Origin: Burkholderia pyrrocinia
GTDB lineage: Bacteria > Pseudomonadota > Gammaproteobacteria > Burkholderiales > Burkholderiaceae
Assembly: GCF_003330765.1 (NCBI RefSeq)
Contig: NZ_CP024902.1
Location: 2,232,001 to 2,296,000, forward strand
Reading direction: 5' to 3'
DNA length: 64,000 nt
The notes beneath the pieces were generated by a model that was not told where the DNA came from, did no database searches, and saw only the letters and a program-made list of their open reading frames with translations. This document shows, piece after piece, positions 46,238 to 56,517 of this stretch. Numbering within the stretch: the first letter of the stretch is position 1; each line of letters opens with the position of its first letter. Both the position numbers and the translations under genes were made by a program.

Positions 46238-46512
46238 TCGCGCCGACAGAAATCGCACTCGATCACCCGGCACGCGCACTGACGCTGCACTGGCCCGACG
46301 GCGCCACGCAACGCATCGGCTATGCGCGGTTGCGCAGCGATTGCCCGTGCGCGGAATGCCGAAAGGTCCGGTTCGACGGCGGCCACATCGACGCGCGGCC
46401 GGGCCTGACGCTCGACGGCGTGGAAGCGCTCGGCTACGGTGTACGCTTCCTGTTCGGCGACGGCCATGCACGCGGTATTTATCCGTGGCCGTACCTGGCG
46501 GGCCTCGCGTAG
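46234..46512 (+). CDS. DUF971 protein (gamma-butyrobetaine hydroxylase N-terminal-like)
   Basis: A 92-residue protein with the DUF971 pattern: [29 protein letters not shown], with a CxC-x2-C cysteine group near residue 36, and a later [19 protein letters not shown]. The same domain sits at the N-terminus of gamma-butyrobetaine hydroxylase and beside iron-sulfur carrier proteins (ApbC/Mrp). The cysteines suggest zinc or iron binding. It ends the operon that begins at the HutC-type regulator. Confidence 0.85.
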   Translation: MIAPTEIALDHPARALTLHWPDGATQRIGYARLRSDCPCAECRKVRFDGGHIDARPGLTLDGVEALGYGVRFLFGDGHARGIYPWPYLAGLA

Positions 46513-46618
46513 CGGCGATAACGCGGCTTCCGCGGTCGCCCGGGCCAGATGGCAGGCGGGCGAAAACGCTGCGATACTGACGCCCACGATCGTCGCCACC
46601 TACAGTGGGAGCAGCGCC

Positions 46619-46846
46619 ATGCAAACCGCAGTCGGATTCATCGGCCTCGGCGTGATGGGCACGCCGATGGCGCTCACTCTCGCACGGGCCGGCACGCCGC
46701 TCTTCGTGTGGAGCATCGGCGCCGCGTCGCCGCTGCTCCACATCTGCCACCCGCTCTACGGCGAAACCGAGCAGGCCGGACATGGCGCGGCCGACATGGT
46801 CGCCGTGATCCGTGCGATCGAACGACGTTCCGGGAACGCCCGGTGA
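46619..46846 (+). pseudogene. internally deleted hydroxyisobutyrate-dehydrogenase-like gene
   Basis: A 75-codon remnant. The first 31 residues are the Rossmann start of the family ([20 protein letters not shown]). They run directly into the family's C-terminal end ([34 protein letters not shown]). About 200 residues, including the substrate loop and catalytic Lys, are missing. The reading frame is preserved across the join, so an internal deletion is likely. It cannot be an active dehydrogenase. Confidence 0.75.
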
Positions 46847-47198
46847 TCCGCGTGGCGGCAAGATCGAGCCGGGCGAGCCGCTCGCGGATGCGGTCGTACG
46901 CGAGATCGCGGAAGAGACGACGGTCGACGTGGAAGCGCTCGACATCTTCACCGCGCTGGACGCGTTCGATTACGATGCACACGGCGCCGTGCGCCAGCAT
47001 TTCATCATGGTCGCGGTGCTGTGCAGATGGCTGCGCGGCACGCCGGCCGCCGGCGACGATGCACTCGACGCACGCTGGTTCGGCATCGACGAACTCGCCC
47101 GCGACGATTTGCCGATGAGCGCGGGCGTGCGCGACGTCGCGCGACGGGCAATCGAGCGGGCGGCGGAGCTGGGCAACGCGCGTCCGCCATCCGCCTAA
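46831..47198 (+). pseudogene. Nudix hydrolase gene with an internal frameshifting deletion
   Basis: In one frame [10 protein letters not shown], a typical Nudix first strand, ends at 46860; the next frame continues with GGKIEPGEPLADAVVREIAEET, the second half of the first strand region and the full Nudix box. The stretch between should contain the catalytic-domain loop LLVRKR...PGG. The sequence GGCGGCA at the join fits both frames, so the missing part was probably lost between two GGCGGCA copies. The C-terminal half is normal. An artefactual ORF from GTG 46812 overlaps the remnant before it. Confidence 0.72.
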
Positions 47199-47289
47199 CA
47201 CTTCCGCGTCGCTTGCGCATCACCGCGATGCGTTCGTTCCGTCACGGAGCCGGCTATCTGTCGAGCGCCGGATCACAACATATCAAACC

Positions 47290-47739
47290 ATGATCAGAAT
47301 TCGACAATCCACCGAGACCGACGGCACACGCGTGCTGGATATCTGGCGCAACGCCGTCGATGCCACGCATCACTTCCTGAGCGACGACGATCGTCGTTCA
47401 ATCGAATCCGAAGTCGTCGCGTTTCTGCCGGGCGCACCGCTCGATCTGGCCGTCGACGAAACCGATCGTCCGATCGGCTTCATGCTGCTCGACGGCAGCC
47501 ACATGGAAGCGCTATTCGTCGATCCCGCACACCATGGCGCGGGGGTCGGCCGGCGGCTGATCGAAGAAGCGCTCAAGCGCCATCCCGACCTGTCGACCGA
47601 CGTCAACGAACAGAACGAAGCGGCGGCCGGATTTTATGAGCGGCTCGGATTCGAGCGCTGCGGGCGATCGGAGCGGGATGGACAAGGACGCCCTTATCCG
47701 CTGATTCACCTTCGTTATCGCGGTGACGATCGGGACTGA
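47290..47739 (+). CDS. GNAT-family N-acetyltransferase, YjaB-like
   Basis: A 149-residue acetyltransferase. It starts with IRIRQSTETDGTRVLDIWRNAVDATHHFL, in parts, has the acetyl-CoA loop in FVDPAHHGAGVGRRLIEEAL near residue 80 (R/Q-x-x-G-x-G/A), and the C-terminal NEQNEAAAGFYERLGFERCGRSE. These features match the YjaB-type peptidyl-lysine acetyltransferases. The target is unknown. It lies in an accessory stretch downstream of guaA and upstream of a divergent thpR. Confidence 0.85.
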   Translation: MIRIRQSTETDGTRVLDIWRNAVDATHHFLSDDDRRSIESEVVAFLPGAPLDLAVDETDRPIGFMLLDGSHMEALFVDPAHHGAGVGRRLIEEALKRHPDLSTDVNEQNEAAAGFYERLGFERCGRSERDGQGRPYPLIHLRYRGDDRD

Positions 47740-47821
47740 ACCGGCGGCCCGGCGAGCAAGGGACACTGCACCGGCCCGGTCCGGATACGCTGAAAACGAC
47801 ACCGCACTTGCGGCGTCACGA

Positions 47822-48445
47822 TCATCCCGACGGGCCGCCGGTCGTCAGCGGCCAGCGCCCCAACACGTCGTAGTGCGACCTGTTGAGCCAGCTGTCGATC
47901 AGGACGAATTCGCATACGGTCCAGGTAATCGGCTCGATTCTGTACTCATCGGGCCTCCGTGCGCCATACAGCAGCGTCACGTGCGGGGTGAAACTCGAGG
48001 GAAAAACGCGCACGCCTACCCGTTTCAGCGCGTCTCGCAACTGCCGTCGAAAATCGATCAAGTCTTCCAGATCGGCCTGTCCCATCAGCACCAGCGGCTG
48101 ATGACCGGGCCGCCCGTTGAAGCTGACGATCTTGTCGAACCTCACGGAGAAAGACCGCACAGCCACGCGGTCCGCCACCGCACGTGCCCGCGCAAGGGTG
48201 GCACCCGGCACATAAGCGAAATCGCCTAGAGAACCCAGCGTGACATGCAGACGCTCGGTGCTCAACGGACTGTCCTGCTCCAGTTGCATGCTTTTGGCTA
48301 TGCCGGCAATGCGCACAGCCGTGGCCGGATCCGGCATCACGGCGAAAAAGAAGCGGTGCACGGGAACCGGCGGCGGCGTATCGAATCCGGGTAGCGTCAG
48401 TTGAGTCACGGCAGCATGTCCGACAGGCCTGGAGCGAGATTTCAT
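47822..48445 (-). CDS. thpR: RNA 2',3'-cyclic phosphodiesterase
   Basis: A 207-residue 2H phosphoesterase. Both HxT motifs are present, HVTLGSL near residue 67 and HVTLLYG near residue 155. These enzymes open cyclic phosphates on RNA ends and can act as 2'-5' RNA ligase in vitro. The ATG at 48445 is chosen because it keeps the short N-terminus; a longer frame to 48550 adds 35 low-complexity residues. It diverges from the exonuclease gene. Confidence 0.88.
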   Translation of the reverse strand: MKSRSRPVGHAAVTQLTLPGFDTPPPVPVHRFFFAVMPDPATAVRIAGIAKSMQLEQDSPLSTERLHVTLGSLGDFAYVPGATLARARAVADRVAVRSFSVRFDKIVSFNGRPGHQPLVLMGQADLEDLIDFRRQLRDALKRVGVRVFPSSFTPHVTLLYGARRPDEYRIEPITWTVCEFVLIDSWLNRSHYDVLGRWPLTTGGPSG

Positions 48446-48541
48446 TATCGTCAATCGGAAGCCGGCCCGCGCGCCGCTCGATGAATCTGCCGTTCGCGAG
48501 CACGAAGATGCTACCCTCTCGGCCAAACTCGACATCCTCTG

Positions 48542-49180
48542 ATGAAGCATCCGAATTCAACCATGCAAACCGTCGCGGTACTGGACTTCGAAACAACCGG
48601 GCTATCGCCGAATCTGGGCGACCGTGCGACCGAAATTGCCGTCATCCTGCTGCGCGACGGGCAAGTCGTCGACCGTTTCCAGAGTTTGATGAATGCAGGC
48701 AGACGCATCCCGTCCGATGTCGTCGCGCTCACCGGCATCACGAACGATATGATCGCATCGGCTCCCCCGGCGTCAAAAGTCATGAAAGAAGCGGCGGCGT
48801 TCGTCGGCAAGCATGCCGTCGTGGCCCACAACGCCGGTTTCGATAAACGGTTCTGGCAGTCAGAGCTCGGGCTTCTTGACATGTCAGCCGAGCACGCCTT
48901 TGCTTGCACCATGCTCGTGGCGAGACGTGTCTACCCGGACGCTCGGAGTCACCGCCTGTCGAGCCTGGCCGAGATGCTGCAGTTGCCGAAATCGGGCCGT
49001 GCTCACCGGGCGATGGTCGACGCCGAGATGGCCAGTCATCTGTGGTGCCGGTTGCAGCACGATATTGCCCGGACTTACGGACTGGATCGTATCGATCACG
49101 CTCTCATGACGCGTGTCCAGACGACGAGCAAGGCGAACGTGCCTATGTACTTGCGTTCGCTCGTACGAACGCACACATGA
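48542..49180 (+). CDS. DnaQ-like 3'-5' exonuclease
   Basis: A 212-residue DEDDh exonuclease. Motif I is VAVLDFETTGLSP (Asp and Glu), motif II is VVAHNAGFDKRFW (Asp), and motif III is AHRAMVDAEM (His and Asp). It resembles the epsilon subunit of DNA polymerase III and stand-alone proofreading or RNase T-type proteins. A later in-frame ATG at 48563 is a second possible start. Its codon use is slightly less GC3-rich than that of surrounding housekeeping genes, which fits recent acquisition. Confidence 0.85.
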   Translation: MKHPNSTMQTVAVLDFETTGLSPNLGDRATEIAVILLRDGQVVDRFQSLMNAGRRIPSDVVALTGITNDMIASAPPASKVMKEAAAFVGKHAVVAHNAGFDKRFWQSELGLLDMSAEHAFACTMLVARRVYPDARSHRLSSLAEMLQLPKSGRAHRAMVDAEMASHLWCRLQHDIARTYGLDRIDHALMTRVQTTSKANVPMYLRSLVRTHT

Positions 49181-49303
49181 GATCGAGTTGTTGAAATCGA
49201 CGACGGGAAGGGATCCGCGTTGGCCAAACGAATTGCCGCGCCCCGAATGCCGATCCGGAGAACGGAGACACGACGTTTCTTGACTCACGCAATGCGTCAA
49301 TGC

Positions 49304-49333
49304 AAAACGGCTTGGCAACTGCCAAGCCGTTTC
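49304..49333. terminator. strong hairpin in the exonuclease-guaA gap
   Basis: An 11-base perfect stem (ACGGCTTGGCA at 49307-49317 with TGCCAAGCCGT at 49320-49330), with A/T pairs outside. It lies in a 274-base gap with no gene between the convergent exonuclease and guaA genes, so it may stop transcription from both. Confidence 0.7.
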
Positions 49334-49454
49334 TTGTCCAACTCTGCGACTGGACAGCAAACGAACTGACCCAGCAATCCGCTTACGAACTATCGCGACA
49401 TCAACACATGCGCAGCGACGAGAGCGGAATCAAGCGCTGATTCTGCAGGAATGA

Positions 49455-51074
<1,620 letters not shown>

Positions 51075-51181
51075 GGCTGCGGACGGGATGAAGAGAATAA
51101 GAAAAGCAGCGCATCATGCGCTGCATCAAGAGCATGGACGGCGGCGTCGGGCGGCAGGCGGCACGCGCGACGCATGGCCGG

Positions 51182-51793
51182 TCAATCCTGCATCGGCGGG
51201 CGCTCGTCGAGTGCGACGGTGCCTGACGATTTGTCGGATGCGGCCGGCGTGGCCGATGACGATGACGACGGCGCGGCAGGCGCCGCCGGACGGCTGACGA
51301 CGGGTTCCACGCGCTGCGACGATGGCGCCGACGCCATCGCCGGCTCGGCCGGACGCTGCGCCGGCGCGCGCGCCTCGAGCGCCTGCGCTTTGTCGCGCCG
51401 GCGCACGGCCGATGCGAGCCGCACGCCGCCGAGACCGAGCACAATCAGCGCGACACCGGCCACGGCCGACAGCACCCTGCCGGCGGCCGCGAGCGCGGGA
51501 CCGCTGCCGGTGCCGATCGACCACACGATCGTCAGCACGCCGGTCAGCCAGTACACGTGGCCGACCGGCCGCGCGACGGGCGCCGTGAGATCACCGTTGA
51601 ACGCTGCATGAAACGCGAGCCACGCAAGCCCGAGCAACGCGATGCCGAACGCCTGGCCGAGCATCGCCGGCTGGATGTTCGCAAGCTGCAATGCGTTGAA
51701 AAGCGCCTGCCAGGGTGTCAGCACAAACAGCACGCCGAACGCCAGCAGCAGCACGGCATCGATGATCAGCACGGCTCGCAGCAGCGGTTTCAT
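51182..51793 (-). CDS. membrane protein of unknown function between guaA and guaB
   Basis: A 203-residue protein with four predicted helices (starting KPLLRAVLIIDAVLLLAFGVLF; another is VYWLTGVLTIVWSIGTG) and a cytoplasmic or periplasmic tail of about 80 residues rich in Ala, Pro and Ser. No family is recognised by me. It lies six bases after guaB and 107 bases before guaA on the same strand, so it is likely cotranscribed with the GMP-synthesis genes. A link to purine metabolism is only by position. Confidence 0.75.
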   Translation of the reverse strand: MKPLLRAVLIIDAVLLLAFGVLFVLTPWQALFNALQLANIQPAMLGQAFGIALLGLAWLAFHAAFNGDLTAPVARPVGHVYWLTGVLTIVWSIGTGSGPALAAAGRVLSAVAGVALIVLGLGGVRLASAVRRRDKAQALEARAPAQRPAEPAMASAPSSQRVEPVVSRPAAPAAPSSSSSATPAASDKSSGTVALDERPPMQD

Positions 51794-51799
51794 TGGCGA

Positions 51800-53260
51800 T
51801 CAGTCCACGTGGTAGTTCGGCGCTTCCTTCGTGATCTGCACGTCGTGCACGTGCGACTCGCGCATGCCCGCCGCGGTGATCTGGACGAATTCGGCCTTGT
51901 CGTGCAGCTCGTCGATCGACCGGCAGCCGCAGTAGCCCATGCTGGCGCGCACGCCGCCGACCAGCTGGAACAGGATCGCGTTGACCGAGCCCTTGTAGGC
52001 GACGCGGCCTTCGATGCCTTCCGGCACGAGCTTGTCGATGTTCGCCGAGTTGTCCTGGAAGTAGCGGTCTGCCGCGCCGTCCTTCATCGCACCGACCGAA
52101 CCCATGCCGCGGTACGACTTGTACTGGCGGCCCTGGTACAGGAACACGTCGCCCGGCGCCTCTTCGGTGCCCGCGAACATGCTGCCCATCATCACCGCAT
52201 TTGCGCCGGCCGCGAGGGCCTTCGACACGTCGCCCGAGAAGCGCACGCCGCCATCGGCGATGCACGGCACGCCCGTGCCCTTCAGTGCTTCCGAGACGTT
52301 CGCGATCGCGCTGATCTGCGGCACGCCGACGCCCGCGACGATCCGCGTCGTGCAGATCGAGCCCGGGCCGATACCGACCTTGACCGCGTCCGCGCCGTAT
52401 TCGACGAGCGCCTTCGCGGCGGCGGCCGTTGCGATGTTGCCGCCGATCACTTCGACGTGCGGGTAGTTCTGCTTGACCCAGCGGACGCGCTCGAGCACGC
52501 CCTTGCTGTGACCGTGCGCGGTATCGACGACGATCACGTCGACGCCGGCCTGCACGAGCAGTTCGACGCGCTCTTCGTTGTCCGCGCCGACGCCGACCGC
52601 CGCGCCAGCGCGCAGCTTGCCGTGTTCGTCCTTGCACGCGTCCGGGTGCTCGGTCTGCTTCGTGATGTCCTTGACGGTCATCAGGCCGCGCAGTTCGAAT
52701 GCGTCGTTGACGACCAGCACGCGCTCGAGGCGGTGGCTGTGCATCAGCGCCTTCGCTTCGGCGAGCGGCGTGCCTTCCTTGACCGTGACGAGACGCTCGC
52801 GCGGCGTCATGATCGACTTGACCGGTTCATCGAGGCGCGTTTCGAAACGCAGGTCGCGGTTCGTGACGATACCGACGAGCTGCGGGCCTTCGACGACCGG
52901 GAAGCCCGAGATGCCATGCTGGCGCGACAGCGCGATCACGTCGCGCACCTTCATTTGCGGCGGCACCGTGATCGGATCGCGGACGACGCCCGATTCGAAA
53001 CGCTTGACCTTTGCGACCTCGCGGGCCTGTTCGGCCGGCGTGAGGTTCTTGTGGACGATACCGACACCACCCTGCTGCGCCATCGCGATCGCAAGGCGAC
53101 CTTCGGTGACCGTGTCCATGGCGGCGGACACGAGCGGCATGTTCAGGGAGATGTTGCGGGTCAGCTTGGTCTTGAGGCTGGTGTCGCGCGGCAGAACGTC
53201 GGAAAAGGCGGGAACGAGGAGCACGTCATCGAAAGTGAGTGCTTTTTGGATCAGACGCAT
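51800..53260 (-). CDS. guaB: inosine-5'-monophosphate dehydrogenase
   Basis: A 486-residue IMPDH that oxidises IMP to XMP, the rate-setting step to GMP. The barrel starts with [18 protein letters not shown]; two CBS domains at about residues 95-205 are inserted ([16 protein letters not shown]). The catalytic Cys is in [11 protein letters not shown] near residue 305, and the mobile flap region [12 protein letters not shown] is near 400. The length is normal. It feeds guaA downstream. Confidence 0.97.
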   Translation of the reverse strand: MRLIQKALTFDDVLLVPAFSDVLPRDTSLKTKLTRNISLNMPLVSAAMDTVTEGRLAIAMAQQGGVGIVHKNLTPAEQAREVAKVKRFESGVVRDPITVPPQMKVRDVIALSRQHGISGFPVVEGPQLVGIVTNRDLRFETRLDEPVKSIMTPRERLVTVKEGTPLAEAKALMHSHRLERVLVVNDAFELRGLMTVKDITKQTEHPDACKDEHGKLRAGAAVGVGADNEERVELLVQAGVDVIVVDTAHGHSKGVLERVRWVKQNYPHVEVIGGNIATAAAAKALVEYGADAVKVGIGPGSICTTRIVAGVGVPQISAIANVSEALKGTGVPCIADGGVRFSGDVSKALAAGANAVMMGSMFAGTEEAPGDVFLYQGRQYKSYRGMGSVGAMKDGAADRYFQDNSANIDKLVPEGIEGRVAYKGSVNAILFQLVGGVRASMGYCGCRSIDELHDKAEFVQITAAGMRESHVHDVQITKEAPNYHVD

Positions 53261-53549
53261 GGCAAATCCTATGGGCGCAAAAGCGAATTATACGCGAAGC
53301 GCCGCGAATTTTCACAACACGAACAACGGCTTAGCCGTTTTCAAGCGCTCGGGGGCCGAATCGTTCGGATCGCCGTTCGGTTCATTTTCGATCGCCTTTC
53401 GTTTCACCGCTGCATCGAGCCATTCGCGCAACGGACTGCGCCACGGGCAGTGCGCCGGTCGCGGCCGGGCCACGCGGCGGTGAAGGCTGCGACCGCACGC
53501 GGCCCGGCAACGCACCGAATCGGCCCGCGCGCGGCGCGCTTCCCCGGAC

Positions 53550-54356
53550 TTATAGCAGCCCGACCGCGCGCACGATCATCGCGATGCCGCCCCCGATCGC
53601 GACGCAGCCGACGATCCGCGCAACGCGCTCGCCAGCCGGCACCAGACGCTCGGCGGCGATCGCGACCGTCACGGCCGCCATCACACGCAGATCCATCACA
53701 CCGACCGCCAGCGCGACCGCCATCAGGTTCCCGCAACAGGCGCCGCAACGCATGGCGGCTCGCACGCCGTGCCGCCATGCCGCGCCGGCATCCGCCCGCG
53801 ACCGGCGCGCGTCCGCCGCCGCGTGCCGGCAGCAAGCCAGCCGCCGCGCCTTCCACGCCGAGAACTGCAGCACGCCTGCGGCGAACACGACCGCGCCGGC
53901 CACGAAAGGCATTGCGCGGGCGAGCGCCGGCAGTCGTACCGCGGCAGCCGTCAGCGCGCCGCCGACCGGAAACGCAAGCGCCCCGAGCGCCATCCATACC
54001 GCGAAATACCCGGCGCCCGCGACAACGACGAGACAGGTCGGGCGCGCCGCGGCCAGCGGACCGACGCTCTGCCGGTATCGCCAGAGCGTCGGCGCCAGCA
54101 CGGGCAGCATCATCGTCACCGTCATCGCGCCCCACATGCCCGCGAACGCCGCGAACGCGCGGCTGGCACCCCATCCGCACGGCCGCAACCATGCCGCCGA
54201 GGTCATCCAGCCGCCGGCCATCGGTTCGTCGCCCATCGCGGCCATCGACGCGTGCTGCGCCAGTGTCGCCAGCGCGGCAACGGCGAACACGGCCACGAGC
54301 GCCACCCCGAATGCCCGCGGATCGGGACCCGTATCGCCGGCTGCCGGCCGTGTCAT
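53550..54356 (-). CDS. DUF2182 integral membrane protein
   Basis: A 268-residue membrane protein with seven or so helices. The DUF2182 landmarks MWGAMTVTMMLPVLAP near residue 78 and RCGACCGNLMAVALAVGVMDLRVM near residue 210 are visible, the second with a CxxCC group that may bind metal. GGGAG precedes the ATG. The family is called predicted metal-binding. It follows DUF899 by 30 bases on the same strand. Confidence 0.85.
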   Translation of the reverse strand: MTRPAAGDTGPDPRAFGVALVAVFAVAALATLAQHASMAAMGDEPMAGGWMTSAAWLRPCGWGASRAFAAFAGMWGAMTVTMMLPVLAPTLWRYRQSVGPLAAARPTCLVVVAGAGYFAVWMALGALAFPVGGALTAAAVRLPALARAMPFVAGAVVFAAGVLQFSAWKARRLACCRHAAADARRSRADAGAAWRHGVRAAMRCGACCGNLMAVALAVGVMDLRVMAAVTVAIAAERLVPAGERVARIVGCVAIGGGIAMIVRAVGLL

Positions 54357-54386
54357 CGCGCGCTCCCGTCCGTCGCCGGCACGCGC

Positions 54387-55151
54387 TCAGCCGTGCGCGT
54401 ACTCGTCATGGCGGCGCCACCAGACGCCCGCCTCGTTGCGCCCGAGCGGCGCGCGATCGAGCCACTGGTACATCCCCCACAGCCCGTCGAGCCCGCGCGC
54501 ATAGGTCGAGTACGTGTGATAGACGACGCCGTCGTCGCGCACGAACGCGCTCATCCCCGGCCGGTCGAGCGAATACGTGGCCGCATCCGTGCCGCACGTC
54601 GCCGCGAACTGCACGACCGGCGCCGGCGGCGGATTCATGTCCATCGCGTGGCCGGCCCGCGCATAGTTGTATTCGATGTCGCCCGTACGCTGCTGCGTTT
54701 CGGTGAACGACACGTTGAAGTCGAAGTTGAAATCGCTGCCGACCGACGAGGCCCACGGGAAGGTCCACCCCATCCGCTGCCGGTAGGCGAGCAGCTTCGC
54801 GAGCGGCGCGCGCGACACGGCCGCGAGCGTCACGTCGTGGTTCGCCAGGTGCACGGCAAAGCCGTCGAAACCGTCGGCGAGCGCCGAGCACGACGGGCAG
54901 CCGGCCTTGTAGTCGGGACCGAACATGAAGTGATAGACGAGCAACTGCGAACGGCCGCGAAACAGCTCGTCGAGCGTCGCCTGCCCGTCTTCGGTGTCGA
55001 ACCGGTAGGTCTTGTCGATGCGCACCCACGGCAGTGCCTGGCGCCGCCGCGCGAGTTCGTCGCTTTGCCGCGTCAGCGCCTTTTCCGCATCGAGCAGCGC
55101 CCTGCGCTCGGCCAGCCATTCGTCGCGCGTTCCGGTGAGATGGGTCGTCAT
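54387..55151 (-). CDS. DUF899 family thioredoxin-fold protein
   Basis: A 254-residue protein of the DUF899 family. It begins with a helical region (EWLAERRALLDAEKALTRQSDEL) and the strand VRIDKTYRFDTEDG, then FMFGPDYKAGCPSCSALADGFDG, where CPSC at about residue 79-82 occupies the thioredoxin CxxC position. The closing VYHTYSTYARGLDGL and WWRRHDEY are typical. A redox role is plausible but the substrate is unknown. GGAGG precedes the start. It diverges from a TPR/winged-helix regulator gene. Confidence 0.9.
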   Translation of the reverse strand: MTTHLTGTRDEWLAERRALLDAEKALTRQSDELARRRQALPWVRIDKTYRFDTEDGQATLDELFRGRSQLLVYHFMFGPDYKAGCPSCSALADGFDGFAVHLANHDVTLAAVSRAPLAKLLAYRQRMGWTFPWASSVGSDFNFDFNVSFTETQQRTGDIEYNYARAGHAMDMNPPPAPVVQFAATCGTDAATYSLDRPGMSAFVRDDGVVYHTYSTYARGLDGLWGMYQWLDRAPLGRNEAGVWWRRHDEYAHG

Positions 55152-55265
55152 TGCGGGTTCCTCCTTCCGATGAGTATCAGGTCACGGCGTACGGGGCCGT
55201 GTGCGTGGTGCTAGATTAGTGCCGGGCATCGGACCGGAGGGAGTGACAAGTGTGTCGGGATTCGG

Positions 55266-56486
55266 ATGGATTCGCTGATCACGGCAGCCGCGCGCGCGCT
55301 CGCGGCCGGTGACGCGCTCGGCGCGCTGAACCGTGTCGCGCTGCGCGACGACGCCCCGGCGCTCGCGCTGCGCGGGATCGCGATGGCGCAGCTCGGCGAT
55401 TTCGAACGCGCGCGCATGCTCGTGCGCGGCGCCGCACGCGCATTCGGCCCAAGGGAAGCCGTGGCGCGTGCGCGCTGCGTCGTCGCCGAGGCCGAGATCG
55501 CGCTCGCGTCGCGCGACCTCCGTTGGCCGACGCGTGCGCTCGATGCCGCCTGCGCGACGCTCGACGCGCACGGCGACCGCGCGAACGCCGCGCATGCGCG
55601 CTATCTCGGCGTGCGCCGGCTGCTGCTGATCGGTCACATCGACGATGCCGAACGGATGCTCGCGAGCCTCGATCCCGCGCCGCTGCCGGCCGCGTCGCGC
55701 GCCGCCCATGAGCTGATCGCGGCCGGCATCGCGATGCGCCGCATCCGCACGCACGCGGCCCGCGCGGCGCTCGCCCGGGCGCGCGTGGCGGCCCGCGATG
55801 CCGGCATCGCCGCGCTGACGGCCGAGGTCGACACCGCAGCGCGCGTGCTCGACGCACCGGCCGCGCGACTCATCGCGCGCGGCACGTCGCGGCTCGTCCA
55901 GCTCGACGAAGTCGAGACGCTGCTCGCGTCGAATGCGCTCGTCGTCGATGCGTGCCGCCACACGGTGCGCGACGCCCGCACGACCGTGTCGCTCGCGCGG
56001 CGCCCCGTGCTGTTCGTGCTCGCCCGCACGCTCGGCGAGGCATGGCCGGCCGACGTGTCGAGAAACGGGCTGGTCGCCGCCGCGTTCCGCGCGAAACATG
56101 CGGACGAATCGCATCGCGCGCGCCTGCGCGTCGAGATCGGCCGGCTGCGCGCGGTGCTGCGACCGCTCGCGAACGTCATCGCGACGCCGCGCGGCTTCGC
56201 GCTCGAACCGCTCGGCGTGCGCGAGACCGTCGTCCTCGCGCGCCCGGTCGACGATCGCCACGCGGCCGTGCTCGCGCTCCTCGCCGACGGTGAAGCGTGG
56301 TCGAGCTCCGCGCTGGCGCTCGCACTCGGCGCGAGCCAGCGCACCGTGCAGCGCGCGCTCGACGCGCTCGCCGAAGCGAACAAGGTGCAGGCGCTCGGCC
56401 GCGGCCGGGCGCGCCGCTGGATGACGCCGCCGCTGCCCGGATTCGCGACGACCTTGTTACTCCCGGCTCCGCTGCCGGGAGATTAG
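55266..56486 (+). CDS. TPR-like protein with two C-terminal winged helices, probable regulator
   Basis: A 406-residue, Ala/Arg-rich protein. Residues about 10-210 are helical repeats of TPR type. Residues about 240-310 resemble an OmpR-type winged helix (RRPVLFVLARTLGEAWPADV, then RLRAVLRPLANVIATPRGFAL), and 320-395 a second helix-turn-helix with ALALGASQRTVQRALDAL. No signal peptide. It is divergent from DUF899/DUF2182, so their control is a natural inference. No ligand is apparent. The start at 55266 has only a weak ribosome site. Confidence 0.75.
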   Translation: MDSLITAAARALAAGDALGALNRVALRDDAPALALRGIAMAQLGDFERARMLVRGAARAFGPREAVARARCVVAEAEIALASRDLRWPTRALDAACATLDAHGDRANAAHARYLGVRRLLLIGHIDDAERMLASLDPAPLPAASRAAHELIAAGIAMRRIRTHAARAALARARVAARDAGIAALTAEVDTAARVLDAPAARLIARGTSRLVQLDEVETLLASNALVVDACRHTVRDARTTVSLARRPVLFVLARTLGEAWPADVSRNGLVAAAFRAKHADESHRARLRVEIGRLRAVLRPLANVIATPRGFALEPLGVRETVVLARPVDDRHAAVLALLADGEAWSSSALALALGASQRTVQRALDALAEANKVQALGRGRARRWMTPPLPGFATTLLLPAPLPGD

Positions 56487-56517
56487 GATGGCCTCACCGA
56501 ACGACGAGGTGACGAAC

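Noticed and set aside
46812..47198. Intact Nudix gene starting at GTG 46812
   Set aside because: The first strand of the Nudix fold is in another frame just upstream, and the start region overlaps the dehydrogenase remnant, so the gene is better read as a deletion pseudogene.
53312..53515. 67-residue minus-strand frame after guaB
   Set aside because: No start with a ribosome site and no recognised family; kept only as a possible remnant in the findings.
51557..54706. 1049-residue plus-strand open frame opposite guaB and DUF2182
   Set aside because: Antisense shadow; the real genes guaB, the membrane protein and DUF2182 have clear motifs on the minus strand.
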